Made by a program: the position numbers and the translations under genes. Source: Macrostomum hystrix (lineage: Eukaryota; Platyhelminthes; Macrostomidae). Taken from it: DNA of 64,000 nt. This document shows, one piece after another, positions 11,297 through 22,093 of the stretch. The notes under the pieces are model-generated. The model ran no database searches. It saw only the letters and a list, made by a program, of their open reading frames with translations, and was not told the DNA's origin. The stretch spans positions 4,318,501-4,382,500 of the forward strand of contig CATNEN010000003.1 in the NCBI GenBank assembly GCA_950097015.1, given 5' to 3'. Numbering within the stretch: position 1 is the stretch's first letter; every line of letters begins with the position of its first letter.

Positions 11297-11719
11297 GTTT
11301 GTCAGACAGTAAAATTACCGTTTAGCTAGTGAAATAACACTTTAGTCAAGAACTAGCTAGTAAGTAAATACTTAGAGACGTATTATTTAAAAATAGTTGT
11401 CGTACGTATTACAGAATTTCAACTTAAGATCAGGGCTTTAATCTGTGAATACACTGACTTACTCAAACTCATTGAAGGTAAACTTTACCCGCCATATTAG
11501 GCTATAAAAGAAGCAAGTAAGGAAAAAATAGATAAAATCTTTCCAAATTTGACGCAGCATATAATTTTTGTAGTGTACAACTCACTATTATAAGTCACGT
11601 GTCGGCGTTGGGGAAAATTTTTAGATAAGCTGATCATTGATCCAGCGAGTTAAAGTCAACAGTGCTTTTAGTATACGCTGTTTACAGTGTATATGTAATA
11701 ATCACTAGGGCCACTAGAA
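11297..11719. other. AT-rich spacer
   Basis: I see no gene or repeat between the 21-bp array and the hAT-type element. Confidence 0.5.
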
Positions 11720-12262
11720 CAGGGGTCGGCAACCTCCGGCCCGCGGGCCAGATGCGGCCCTCGAAGCTCCCAAATCCGGCCCTTAGCTCCTCCTAACACC
11801 TACTCTACAGTACACCCTATCTCATCTTATCTCTCCCCTGTCTCATCTCTCCCCTGTCTCATCTCTCCCCTGTCTCACCTTTCTCCTGTCTCACCTCTCT
11901 CCTGTCTCAACTCTCTCCTGTGTTATCTCTCCCGTCTCATCTCTCCCTGTCTCATCTCTCCCCTGTCTCACCTTTCCCCTGTCTCATCTCTCCCCTGTCT
12001 CACCTCTCTCCTGTCTCATCTCTCTCCTGTCTCACCTTTCCCCTGTCTTATCTCTCCCCTGTCTCACCTCTCTCCTGTCTCACCTCTCTCCTGTCTCACC
12101 TTTCCCCTGTCTCATCTCTCACCTGTCTAATCTCTCACCTGTCTGATCTCTCACCTGTCTGATCTCTCATGTGTCTAATCTCTCCCCTTTCTTCATGCGG
12201 CCCGCCGTCGTCTTTAAGATTCTCTCTTTAGCCCGCGGGGTATATAAGGTTGCCGACCCCTG
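11720..12262. mobile_element. hAT-type MITE with minisatellite core
   Basis: The termini are perfect 16-bp inverted repeats, CAGGGGTCGGCAACCT at 11720 and its complement ending at 12262. GC-rich subterminal sequence (cggcccgcggg and its partner) lies just inside. An exact 8-bp direct duplication, cactagaa, flanks the element at 11712-11719 and 12263-12270. CAGGGG ends plus an 8-bp target duplication are the signature of hAT transposons. There is no transposase inside; the interior is almost all a 16-bp minisatellite, so this is a non-autonomous copy that depends on a hAT transposase supplied in trans. Confidence 0.92.
11818..12190. repeat. 16-bp minisatellite inside the hAT MITE
   Basis: Unit ctcatctctcccctgt with variants (cacctttcccctgt, cacctctctcctgt), about 23 copies. 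It fills the centre of the transposon between the two GC-rich ends. Confidence 0.9.
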
Positions 12263-12663
12263 CACTAGAACTGTGAATTTCTTTTAAAGAAGAAAAAGTA
12301 CATATGCAATACATTTCTTGGTAAGACAATCCAAGAAAATGATTCAAGAGTCGCATTGTGACTTACATTTTCACGCCCAGTTACTCCCCAGGGTTAATTG
12401 AGGACAAAAACATGTGGCTTTACGTACGAGTAGGTATAGATCCTTTGGGAAACCAAAACCAAGGCTTCGAGTGAGTTCACCATAGCAGGAGAGACTAAAG
12501 CCGCGATTCTTCTTATCGGGCATTTTTTCTGCTGCTTGCTTGTTCATGACCGAAAAATTCTGATCTGAAATCACTGCACTTTGACCTTGTCCAAACAACA
12601 CAAGCACTATAGAATTCACGTGTCCCCATGAGGCCTAAAAGTTCAATTAATAATAATAATAAT

Positions 12664-12815
12664 AATTGCACGAGGGCTGCGGGCAATGGCACATCATTGG
12701 GTAACACTAGACCCGCAGCCAGCGAGGAGGCAATTCTGCCCATTTCGCTGACTCCTGAGCACACACGCACACAGATACCGTACGCAGGCACTTGCTCACA
12801 CATAGGCAGTATCTA
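12664..12815 (-). repeat. dispersed repeat family B, reverse copy
   Basis: Complement of a shared module (gtgtgctcaggagtcagcg, then gggcagaattgcctcctcgc, then tggctgcgggtc) that recurs at 42955-43165, 44585-44770 and 59590-59705. It is probably the body of another SINE-like element. Preceded by an (aat)n run. Confidence 0.65.
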
Positions 12816-12910
12816 CGCAGCTTAATTTGAAGAGAGTCCTGCCCTCAACCCAATAAAGGTGTCCTGACTCAACCAGTTCGACTTCTTAAATAGTCATTGA
12901 AAATAGTCAC

Positions 12911-13268
12911 TTAAGATGCCAGATGATTCCTCAGGGTGTCAGACACTTTCTTAAGACGCCAGATGATTCCTCAGGGTGTCCGACACTTTCTTAAGATGCC
13001 AGATGATTCCTCAGGGTGTCAGACACTTTCTTAAGATGCCAGATGATTCCTCAGGGTGTCAGACACTTTCTTAAGATGCCAGATGATTCCTCAGGGTGTC
13101 AGACACTTTCTTAAGATGCCAGATGATTCCTCAGGGTGTCAGACACTTTCTTAAGATGCCAGATGATTCCTCAGGGTGTCAGACACTTTCTTAAGATGCC
13201 AGATGATTCCTCAGGGTGTCAGACACTTTCTTAAGATGCCAGATGATTCCTCAGGGTGTCAGACACTT
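12911..13268. repeat. 40-bp minisatellite, 9 copies
   Basis: Unit of 40 bp starting ttaagatgccagatgattcc and ending gtgtcagacactttc. Units are nearly identical, with rare cga/aga changes. On the minus strand the first unit continues the frame of the adjacent BED-finger remnant. Confidence 0.95.
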
Positions 13269-13392
13269 GAAGATTGATGTCATGCTTAACCTTCAGGTGG
13301 TTGTGCAGTCCACTTGTTGATCCACCAGCACAAGCAAAGGTCTTGTGGCACAAGTTGCACTTGTCATTAAGTCCGGGTTTTCCATTGACATC
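13250..13392 (-). pseudogene. BED zinc-finger remnant of a hAT-type transposase
   Basis: The minus strand encodes NDKCNLCHKTFACAGGSTSG followed by LHNHLKVKH. Cys-x2-Cys, a hydrophobic spacer and the His-x4-His pair in NHLKVKH match the BED finger of hAT transposases and ZBED proteins. The frame is open for only about 45 residues: there is a stop just upstream, and downstream it runs into the 40-bp minisatellite and stops. No DDE or hAT dimerisation domain follows, so this is a fragment. It may be a relic of the element that mobilised the MITE at 11720, but that is inference. Confidence 0.6.
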
Positions 13393-14126
13393 TTCGCGTT
13401 AATGCTTTCACACACCATCAGCTTTGAAGCTAGAAAACTTCATATTCAGAATGCAATATCGTATGCTTTTAGATCGTATGCATTGAGCTACCGAGTATTG
13501 GGAACAGACTGCCAAACAAGCACACAGACTAATTTTCTCAGTCTTTTTCCCAGTTAAACCGCCCAAATACGAGTATAAATCAAGTTGCAATATGTCCATA
13601 AGTTCCCGTCCCTTGCGTAGATGCAGTAAATACAATACAGTAAATACAGAACAGTAATACAGTAACTCACTCACTGTACATTGACAATGAGATGTTCCTT
13701 GTGGAAATCGAATGTACGGATTGGATTGGACTATAGCTAGATCAAATCTTAAACAGTAGCCACCTCAACTGTCTGTCCATCATGTACATTGATTCACTGA
13801 ATATTAGTATTGAGCACAATACAGGTAGAGAAGGCAGGGAGGGGAGGGCTAAAATCTGGGAGGGGATGGAAAACTCTCTCCTAGAAGATGGTCGGTGTAC
13901 GACACGGTCGAAATGAAAAGTACACTTCATTAGTGCTGCCAATACCTAAGCGTTTCGTCACTCGGTCAGTACTTTGTTCCTTCAGCCTGTCTGCTGCCTC
14001 CCTACACCCAACCCTAGCCCAACGTTAGCTTCCCTCCTATAAGCAAACAAAAGTCCTCTGCGCGATCCTCTTCTGACTGCAGGCTTGTGAAAGTGAGTTA
14101 TCATCAGGGCATCACGGCGGACCAGA
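13393..14126. other. spacer upstream of the GT31 gene
   Basis: I recognise no gene. A few short open frames on both strands overlap one another and look random. Confidence 0.45.
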
Positions 14127-14142
14127 CTATATATAATATATA
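14127..14142 (+). promoter_or_regulatory. possible TATA region of the GT31 gene
   Basis: A ctatatataatatata stretch lies about 80-95 bases before the ATG at 14222. The position suits a core promoter with a short 5' UTR, but AT-rich runs are common here. Confidence 0.3.
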
Positions 14143-14221
14143 GTAGCAATGATCCTAGCAACCTCGTCGTCTTTGAATCGGCTAAAATCTGGCCTCTAAT
14201 TATCGTCGGGCCGGGTCGCGG

Positions 14222-16340
14222 ATGTGCCGTCCGCGCTGCCTATTGTTCTACTCGTCGATTGCGGCGCTGTGCCTCATGGTGCTCAATATTGCGCAATTTC
14301 TAAGCAGCGAATCGCTGTGGCAAGCCATCTTCCTGCCTGGTATCGACTGCCCAGACAGCAGCAAGGGTTCTCGATCGAAGGAGCGAGTCGGCCTGATCCG
14401 TCACATCGGCAACTGGACCTTCGAGGAGCCAGCGGGTCTGGCTGAATTATGTCGACGTCGCCCAGCGACTACTGGCGAGAAATTGAAGGAATCGACGCTG
14501 TCGGAACGACGAACGATTTTGGCCATTGTGCCACTAACGATTAACATGATACTGGAGCGCCGAGACATCAGGTGAGCACTGGATGACATTTTGTACATGA
14601 TTGGAACAAATAATTTCCATTAACAGTAGATAGACCACGCTATTTTTCCCACTGGGAAAAGTACAACGGTCGTATTTTAAATGCCCACTGCCTATAATGA
14701 TCACTCATTTAATACTAGTTATATGTTTTAGGGAAAAAAACTAAAGTTGACTTTGACCTCACCCAGAGTTGGAAGGAAAATTATTTCTTCATTGAACGCT
14801 TTGGCCAAGCCCAGCGCCTCATCTGCTACAAGACTGTGGCTGCAATAAAATAGTTTAATTGACCCCATCTGATCGTCTCTGGTAGCCATTTTCAAAGCTT
14901 GCTTTGTATATCCCATCCCATACTCTGTTTTCTGTTACCCTGTTTTTCTCTTGCAAATAGACTGTTTAAAAATGTTAACAAAATTATAGACAGAATAACA
15001 TAGAACTTATAGGTTGGCTGAGATTGCTCGTCCCAAGCTGAGATAGCATGGTCTTAAAATGCATGTCTATGGTAAAAATTAGCAGCTTCAGTAAAAAACC
15101 GCAGTGACAAGATGGGCTGGCTGAGTTTGAATGCCGGTTGAACGGCTCTTGAGAGCATAGTGCATTAGTCTCTTGAATACAATTTAAAGGTTTTTAACTT
15201 AGACATTTCTGTACTGCAGGGCTAAAGAAAGCATTCTAGAAGGCTGTTGCTATCTTTAGAAGCGTACGCATCAACTGGGGAAGGAAAAGCTAGGCTAACA
15301 ATTAAGGGCGGTTTTATGGAGGTTTAGTCTGAACCCGACAATCAGTGTCTGCCGTTGAGAGGCAGGATTCTATCTATCTGCTATCTGGCTCGAAAGTAGG
15401 TCTTTACTACTGTTAACAAGACACTTATCTCTGCATTGCTTCAGTTCACCCAGCTGTTAAATGAGTACCAGCATTAGCTGGGATAATGCAGGGTGGGTGT
15501 GGCGTCTCCCAGTCCATGGACTGAACAGAAACTTGCGAAATCTTCTCCACCAATCTTATCAGGCAGACGTGGGGCGCCGATTTAAATGGGAAATTTGGCC
15601 AGCTGCTGTTCCTAGTGCAGCTCAGCTCTGGGCAGATTCCACCGAGCGCATTGGTCCGGGAGAATGAACTGCACCGCGACATCCTCATCGCGTACCACAG
15701 CGGGCTGAGTTCCGGTGACTCCTACGATTTCCTGGTGCGAAAAGTCCTAGCCGGCCTGAGCTGGTTTGCCAGATCCTGCAGCCAAGGCTTCGACTTTGTA
15801 CTGAGAGCCGATCAGGACTCCTACTGGAATGTGCCCTCGATGGCCCGTCAACTGCGACGTCATCGGGCGTCGGACTGGTTGGCGTTCGGCGCCGTACAGC
15901 GCGGAGCCGCCGTGTCGCGCAGTTCGGCTTCGAAATTCTTCATCTCCAAGGAGGAATATCCGAGCGATCGATTTCCAGTCTACGTGTCTGGCGGCCCCGG
16001 CTACGCGTTGTCTAAGTCGGCCGTCGCGGCGATCGTCAGAGAAGCTTCCTCGCTGATTCCAATCTCGGGCGCATTGTGGCTGGAGGACGTGTACATCACG
16101 GGCATTCTGCCAGCGTCAGCATCCCGCTCTGGCCACAATGGACAGAGCAGCAAGTTCCAGCATCTTCACTCTGACTATGTCTTCATCTGCCGCTACTCCA
16201 GCCTGTCGGACACAGCGGTTCTGAGTCAGCCGCCCCTGGCAATGCACAGGATGCGAGGCAGGCAGCTCAGAGCTCTGCACAGCTGGATGCAACAGCCGGG
16301 CATTGCCGAGACAGCAATCAGACTGCACCGCTTCTGGTAG
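14222..16340 (+). CDS. GT31 beta-1,3-glycosyltransferase (beta3GalT/GlcNAcT type)
   Basis: Two exons, 14222-14571 and 15563-16340 (intron 991 bp, donor gtgagc, acceptor cttatcag), joined in phase to give 375 residues. Residues 6-27 form a signal-anchor membrane segment, so this is a type II Golgi-type protein. The splice junction falls inside the GT31 hallmark: exon 1 ends RRDI and exon 2 continues the RQTWG motif (117-121). Next come a DILI segment, FDFVLRADQDS with the metal-binding Asp200-x-Asp202, VSGGPGYALS at about 258-267 and LEDVY (290-294). The usual family length is 300-420 residues. The sugar donor and acceptor cannot be read from sequence. A SINE sits in the intron and ends about 30 bases before the acceptor. 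The coding GC content is clearly higher than the flanks. Confidence 0.88.
15412..15530 (+). mobile_element. family-A SINE inside the GT31 intron
   Basis: Central and 3' part of the family: aacaagacacttatctctgc, then aatgagtaccagcattagct, then agtccatggactgaacag. The real 3' splice site lies only about 30 bp beyond it. Confidence 0.75.
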
Positions 16341-16543
16341 ATTCTGCGGAATCGCTTCCTGCTCAAATTAGCTTAGCTTCTTGAAAATTCCACTGTTTTA
16401 TGAAACTGACAGGTGCCTTTCAAGTATTTTCAGCTTCACATTTGTGCTTAACCGAATTGACTCGATTTCGCTTTGATTCCGAAAAAAATACAAAATTTCT
16501 TCACTTTCTTAAGCACTTCAAACGCGATTATAGACACACTCTG

Positions 16544-16888
16544 ACACTTAATGAGTTGGTCATTCAATCACCATGACCTTTGAATATGAGTTTGTCATTC
16601 ACTCACTATGACCCTTTGAATATGAGTTGGTCATTCAGTCACTATGACTCTTTAAATATGAGTTGGTCATTCACTCACTATGACCCTTTGAATATGAGTT
16701 GGTCATTCACTCACTATGACCCTTTGAATATGAGTTGGTCATACACTCACTATGACACTTAATGAGCTGGTCATTTACACACTATGACTCTGAATATGAG
16801 TTGGTCATTCACTCACTATGACCCTTTGAATATGAGTTGGTCATTCAGTCACTATGACTCTTTAAATATGAGTTTGTCATTCACTCAC
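16544..16888. repeat. 36-bp minisatellite, left part
   Basis: Unit of 36 bp with actatgaccctttgaatatg and agttggtcattcactc. Some units are shorter (actatgacacttaatg...). The same array resumes at 21440 after the retrotransposon, so the two parts were once one. Confidence 0.92.
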
Positions 16889-17021
16889 TTGACTTACTTT
16901 GACTTAGCTGCAGGGTGGTCCATGGACGCAGCAGGGAGGCGAGGATCGCCCATACCGCTTACCCCTGTAGGCCTGCAGACAGGCAAGGGCGCGGGGCCGG
17001 TCAGGGTGGTCCGCCGGTCCG

Positions 17022-17240
17022 TCATGCAGCGTTGTCTTTCATAGGGAAGAACGTGGCTCGTCTTGTTGCCCGGAGGAACTGGACGAGCCGTGGAATGCTG
17101 TCGGGCTGGCAGATCTCGTCCATAGACGGGTTGGGCCCGAGGTAGCGTAGCCGGTCTCTGTTAAAGAAAGGGCAGTGACACACAAAGTGCTCAGCATCTT
17201 TCGTTGTCGTACTCACAGAATGGGCAGAGTTCACTCTCAA
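17022..17240 (-). pseudogene. retrotransposon C-terminus (Cys/His motif), out of frame
   Basis: Continues the retrotransposon polyprotein after a frameshift near 17205. The preceding frame ends with CPFC; this frame supplies AEHFVCHCPFF and then RDRLRYLG, the usual CxxC...HxxxxC finger at the end of I/R1-type ORF2 proteins. Confidence 0.7.
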
Positions 17241-18321
17241 GGTCGCCCCGGAGGAAACAGTGCCTAGCGAGGTAGCCGTGGCCCGTGAGGGTCATGGCGA
17301 GGGCGCGGATATCCTTCCGGTTTTGGTTCAAAAGGATGTTCCTAAGCCTGTGAGACGGGCGCGAAACTGCGGCACGGGATTGCCGACAGTTCTGGGTGCC
17401 CGCCCATCTGTCCCTGTGCAGGGACTCAGCCCAGTCATCAATGAGGCGGTTGATGACCGTGATGGGGATCGGGACCAGGGGAGCAGGGCCCAGGAGAGAG
17501 CCAGAGCCACCCTGCTTGGCAAGGGTATCCGCTAGCTCGTTCCCTGGGAAGCCCGCATGCCCTGGGATCCAGCTCAGCCTGACCGTGTTGTTACGGGCCA
17601 GGAGGTTGAGTTTCCGGGCACAGTCAGCGACTCTCCGGGAGCACGTGGTGGTGCGGCAAAGGGCTTGTAAGGCCGCTTGGCTCTCAGAGTGGATGATGAT
17701 AGTCTCTCCTCTCGTATTCCTGGCGTTCAGCTCTGCGGCACAGGAGCTGATGGCAAGGATTTCATTCTGGAAGACCGTAGAAAGTCTCCCAGTATGTTGG
17801 GCATGCGTGGCGACGACGCGGCCGTTGATCAGGATGCAGACCCCAAAGCCGGCAAGGCCGTCTTTAATGGATCCATCCGTATAGCAGTGGACCTCCTGGT
17901 GGTTCCAGTGGTCGTTAGCGTCTTCCCTCGAGGGTATGATGATTTTGTAGCGTTGGTTGAGATTGAGAGTGCGTGGTTCGCCGTCAGATAAGACGTGGAG
18001 TCCGCCGCTATCTTCTAAGTCTCGAAAGCACAGATCGGTGTGAGGCAGAAGTTTGCGCTTTGCCATTGCCCTTTGCGGCGTGAAGCGGACGCCGGCGTCA
18101 ATGAGCCGACGCGCTGTTTTAGCGGTTTCCCTGCGGACAAAAATGTCCAACGGGGGAGCGTCGAGGAAGGCATTGAGGCCGTCGTAAGGAGCCGACGGTG
18201 GGGCACTCATGGTCATGCGACAGGCGCGCCCTTGCGTTTTCTTAAGTGCCTCCAGGCAGGTCTTCATCTGCAGGGCGCTAGTCCAGATCAAGCTGCCGTA
18301 CGAGACAGCTAGCCTGACCAT
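17191..18321 (-). pseudogene. retrotransposon RNase H and end of RT
   Basis: A 376-codon frame. It opens with AVSYGSLIW, the end of the reverse-transcriptase thumb region. A ribonuclease H1 domain follows: HCYTDGSIKDGLAGFGV (first Asp), QNEILAI (Glu), HSESQAAL (here Ser-Glu-Ser where the family has Asp-Ser) and SWIPGHAGFPGNELAD (final His and Asp). The aspartate of the third motif appears changed to Glu, which may reduce activity. It is separated from the RT frame by a frameshift near 18350 and from its own C-terminus by another near 17205. Confidence 0.85.
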
Positions 18322-20579
18322 TGCAGTATAGATCCACCAGAGGCGCTTGGGGTGAGCCCCCAGGTGGTGCCGACGGCCCTTCGCAGCTGCGCGAGGATCG
18401 CGAGGGCCCTCTTGGTTTTGGTTTGAACATGGGGAGACCAGTTCAGCCTATGGTCCAGGGTGATCCCTAGGCATTTGGTTTGCTTACAGAAGGAAATTTC
18501 CTTACCGTAAAGCCCAAGCGGCTGTATCTGCCATTTGTTTCTGCTGGTGAACATGATCACTGCAGTGTTGGTCTCAGAGAGCTTCAGACCACAGCGACCC
18601 GCCCATTGTTCAGCAGAGTGGATGAAATTCTGAAATAGGTCCCTGAGCGTATCAGGGGATGGGCCAGACGCCACAGCTGTGACATCGTCCGCATAACCCA
18701 CCTTCAGGATTGGGTCAGGACGAGCGTCTCGCAGGAGCTCGTCAATGACCATGTTCCAGAGAATAGGAGAGAGAACCCCTCCCTGCGGGCTCCCTTTGCG
18801 GACGGGGACCGTCCGTTGGTGGCCCAGCAGGTTGGCAGTGACCGTGCGATGACTGATCATATACATGATCCATCTGGTGAGGGACGAGTGAGTGTGTCTC
18901 TCACAAAGGGCTTTGCGGAACGCCTCGAAGAGGACGTTGTCAAAGGCACCATCAATGTCCAGGAAGACACTTAAGGCGAAGCCGGTGCCAAGCACAGCTT
19001 TTTCCAATTTGTCGACCAGAACGTGCAGCGCGCTTTCGGTGGAGCGACCCGCCCGAAAAGCATGCTGGTTGTCGCTGAGCGGCGCGTTCTTCAGTTCCAC
19101 TGAGAGAAGGCGCCAAAGCACAAGTCTCTCCATCAGCTTGACCAGGAAGGTGATTAGGCTGATTGGTCTGAAGGATTTAATGGACTGGTAGTCCGGGCGG
19201 CCTGGCTTCGGGATAAAAATCACCTTCGCCTCGGTCCATGCCTGCGGGACGTACCCGAGCGTGATGCAGGCTCGATAGAGGCTGCAAAGAGAGCGCAGGA
19301 AACCTGGGCATTTAACCGCCTCTCTAAGAAAAGCAGGTATGATGCCATCAGGTCCTGGAGCCTTAAAAGGCTTAAAGGAGGTGGCCGCTTTAACGATGCG
19401 GTCCTCCGTGATGATAGAGGCAGCCAGCATCTGGCCCAGGCCCAGGATCAGTGTGCCCAGGCTCGCCTCGTCGGTCAGGTCAACGTGGATGGCGCGATCC
19501 GCCTGGTGAGTGCTAGCCTCAAACCAGTCAGTCGGCGCCTCTCCTCGTCGCTCCTGCCCCACTGGCTGCTTCGGTGGAGCGTTCGGTTTGTGGACCCGCT
19601 CGAGGTGCGCCCTGAGAGTCCTGGCTTGTTCCAGCGCTCGCTGGACCAGCCCAGATCTCCGGGTGGACCTGGCAGGCCTGCGGTCGCGAGGTCCGGATTC
19701 GGCAGCGCGAGCTGCTTTACCGGGGTGGGGATCCACCGTTTGCCTCTGCTTCTTCGCCGGAGGAGCTTGCGCCCCGGATCCGGGCTCAGGAGCTTTGGCT
19801 TTTTTGGCTTCCCCAGCTTTCCGCTCCTCGCAGCGGAGGATGGTCAGCTGAGTTAGACCAAGGTGAATGATGGACTTTGGCGACAAGCGCTTGGTCCACG
19901 CATCCGAGAGCCCCAGGATCACCGTGAACCCCGTCTCCTTGCGGGAGGAGGCATGGTGAAGGAGCCCGTTGGCCTCAAGGTCGGGGTGCAGCTTCAGCAG
20001 AATCTGCCTAAGCTGATCCCCAGATTTGATGGCACTGCCATTCGGGATCCAAACGCGGAAGCGCTCGGTCTTAAGGCGTTGGCCTTCGCTAGCGAAGGTA
20101 AGCTTGCCGAGCTTCTTAGGCCACTTTAGCTGTGGCAGAAGCTCGCGTAGAGCTCGGCTGCTTTCCTCCGAGTTGCACCAGATGAAAATGCAGCCGTCCA
20201 TTTTGGCCGATTTGACCACGCTCACCGGGCGGCCTGCCAGGAGCTGGTCAATGAGTGCAGCGTCGATGATGCGCCAGGCACTGTCGAGCTGCTCGGCCGT
20301 GAGGTCTTGCTCTTCCCCAAAAACGATGACCGCGGGTTGGAGCATGGCACTGGCCTTGGAGGCGTAGGACTCCTTGGCCTTGGTAGATGGTTGGCTGGCC
20401 GGGGCCTCGCTGGCCATCGTTGCATGTGTGGCGGCTCCGGATGGCCCAGCCACGTTGCCGGTGTTAGTGTTGCTGGTGGGCTCAGCGGGTGGTGACCCAG
20501 CGGAGGCAGTTTCCCGAGGGGCTGAGGTGGCGGTGGCTCCTTTCGGCCCAACCGCACCTTCGCCCACTTGAGGTACCAC
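18309..20579 (-). pseudogene. retrotransposon ORF1-like domain fused to reverse transcriptase
   Basis: A 756-codon frame. Residues about 1-80 are Ala/Pro/Ser-rich. Residues about 85-265 resemble the DUF4780 ORF1 domain of insect-type LINEs (LTAEQLDSAW, then RFRVWIPNG, then TGFTVILGLSDAW). A basic linker follows. From about 400 a reverse transcriptase begins: FKAPGPDGIIPAFL, FRPISLITF, FLDIDGAFDN, RKGSPQGGVLSPILWN and the catalytic YADD at about 629-632. No APE-type endonuclease lies between ORF1 and RT, where it is expected, so an internal deletion probably fused the two. The frame is lost near 18350 and RNase H follows out of frame. Confidence 0.85.
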
Positions 20580-20990
20580 CTCCGCGGATTGCCGAACCGC
20601 GGCCTCCCTTTCACACTGCCGCCGACGCCGCTCGTTGCGGCGTTGGTTACGGCCGTGACGGGCTTCCTGGGACCGGATGCCTAGAGGTCTGGGGGCAGAT
20701 CTCCGTCAGACAGGGCGGCAGCGGGTCCGGTAGCCTCCGATGGGGCGACGTTGGCGCTGTTGGTAGCGGCCGGAGCAACCGGGGGATTCCCGGTTTCGAT
20801 TTCTTTATAATATTGGGCAGAAGAAGCCATTGCTGAAAGCGGGAGGAGGGTGAGCGGTGACTCACAAGAATAGAGAAAATAAATAAAAAGAAGCCGCTAA
20901 AGACCGGACTACTCCCCGGCCAAGCGCCCTTTGGCACGGCGAGACCTTGGGCCTTAGAGGGCGGCAGAAAGCAGCGCCAGACCCGCACAG

Positions 20991-21150
20991 GTGAACGAAC
21001 GCTGCGGACTGGCCGCATACCCTGTTAAGGTCAAAGGGTGACACCCTTCCCTCAGAGCCGTAGCCAGAGGTACCTGATCACGCACAAGGTGCACGAACGC
21101 TGCGGACTGGCCGCATACCCTGTTAAGGTCAAAGGGTGACACCTTTCCCT
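20991..21150 (-). repeat. 98-bp tandem repeat in the retrotransposon 5' region
   Basis: Two consecutive copies starting at 20991 and 21089 share gctgcggactggccgcatac and ctgttaaggtcaaagggtga. Tandem 5' monomers of this sort often carry LINE promoter activity. The second copy is partial. Confidence 0.7.
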
Positions 21151-21439
21151 CCAGCCAGGGCTAGAGGTACCCAGTTTGGCCAGAGGCCCTGGATGGGTCA
21201 TCCAGCGCTGTTGCCCATTCTGTCCGGCTGCCCTAGGGTCAGCCTTGAACACTCGCGGGACGTGTACCCATGGGTCAGCTGACGGGACAGCGTGGAGGGA
21301 TTCCTGCACCCGAAGGCACAGGGCTCCTTCCTGCCAAGCCTGCTCAAAAAGCGACTGCAGGTGTGAGGCATCGCAGACCTTAGCCCGTGGGCCTGGACTG
21401 ACTCATACCTCACAGGCGTTGTGTCCCGCCGGTGCGAGC

Positions 21440-21648
21440 TCATTCACTCACTATGACCCTTTGAATATGAGTTTGTCATTCACTCACTATGACACTTATT
21501 GAGTTGGTCATACACTCACTTAATGACACTTAATGAGTTGGTAATTTACACACTATGACCCTTTGAATATGAGTTTGTCATTCACTCACTATGATACTTT
21601 TTGAGTTGGTCATTCACTCACTATGACACTTAATGAGTTTGGTCATTC
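21440..21648. repeat. 36-bp minisatellite, right part
   Basis: Same units as at 16544-16888 (actatgaccctttgaatatg, agtttgtcattcactc), displaced by the retrotransposon insertion. Confidence 0.9.
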
Positions 21649-22093
21649 CGTTTTAAATGTGGTATCGTGCGATAAAGAGCAGTATATCAATTACGTAGGT
21701 GCGGTTAAAAGACTTCGCGCTTTAACTTTGCTTCCTTCGTAAAGAAAAGTTAGAAAAATATAAATGTCAATGTATTAATAAATGTACAGGAATAGATTCT
21801 GTGAACGATTTAATTTTACTTTAAAAAATCTTCGCAAAATACAATCCAATCCAAAATCAACATATTTTATTCTTTTAATTTTTTTATACAACAAGTTTAA
21901 AGACTTGTCTAGTTTCTTATAACATTCCTTCTGGCTCGCAAAGACGCAAGTGGTAGCGATTTCTTGATTTGGTGTGAGATTTAAAATTACATCTTTAATA
22001 CAGCTACAACTTTGGACTAGCTAGAGGGGTTTTTTGCTCTGTCTCTAGTCTTCAACTTGGAGTCTTGCTGTTTAAAACATCTATCAACTAACC
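21649..22093. other. upstream region of the first TLCD3-like gene
   Basis: AT-rich. It presumably holds the promoter and 5' UTR of the gene starting at 22094. No specific element is recognised. Confidence 0.4.

Larger units (their letters stand above)
16889..21439 (-). mobile_element. broken non-LTR retrotransposon with RNase H
   Basis: A minus-strand element of about 4.5 kb inserted into the 36-bp minisatellite. In order from its 5' side it has a tandem 98-bp 5' repeat, an ORF1-like domain fused directly to a reverse transcriptase, RNase H and a C-terminal Cys/His motif. The same 12 bases, tcattcactcac, sit at both borders (16877-16888 and 21440-21451), a candidate target duplication, although they are also part of the repeat unit. 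The GC content (about 60%) is far above the flanks. Two frameshifts and an apparent missing endonuclease domain make it non-autonomous. The domain order resembles the I/R1/LOA side of the APE-type LINEs. Confidence 0.85.

Noticed and set aside
7065-13268. CRISPR-like arrays
   Set aside because: Repeats are directly adjacent without unique spacers; these are minisatellites in an animal genome.
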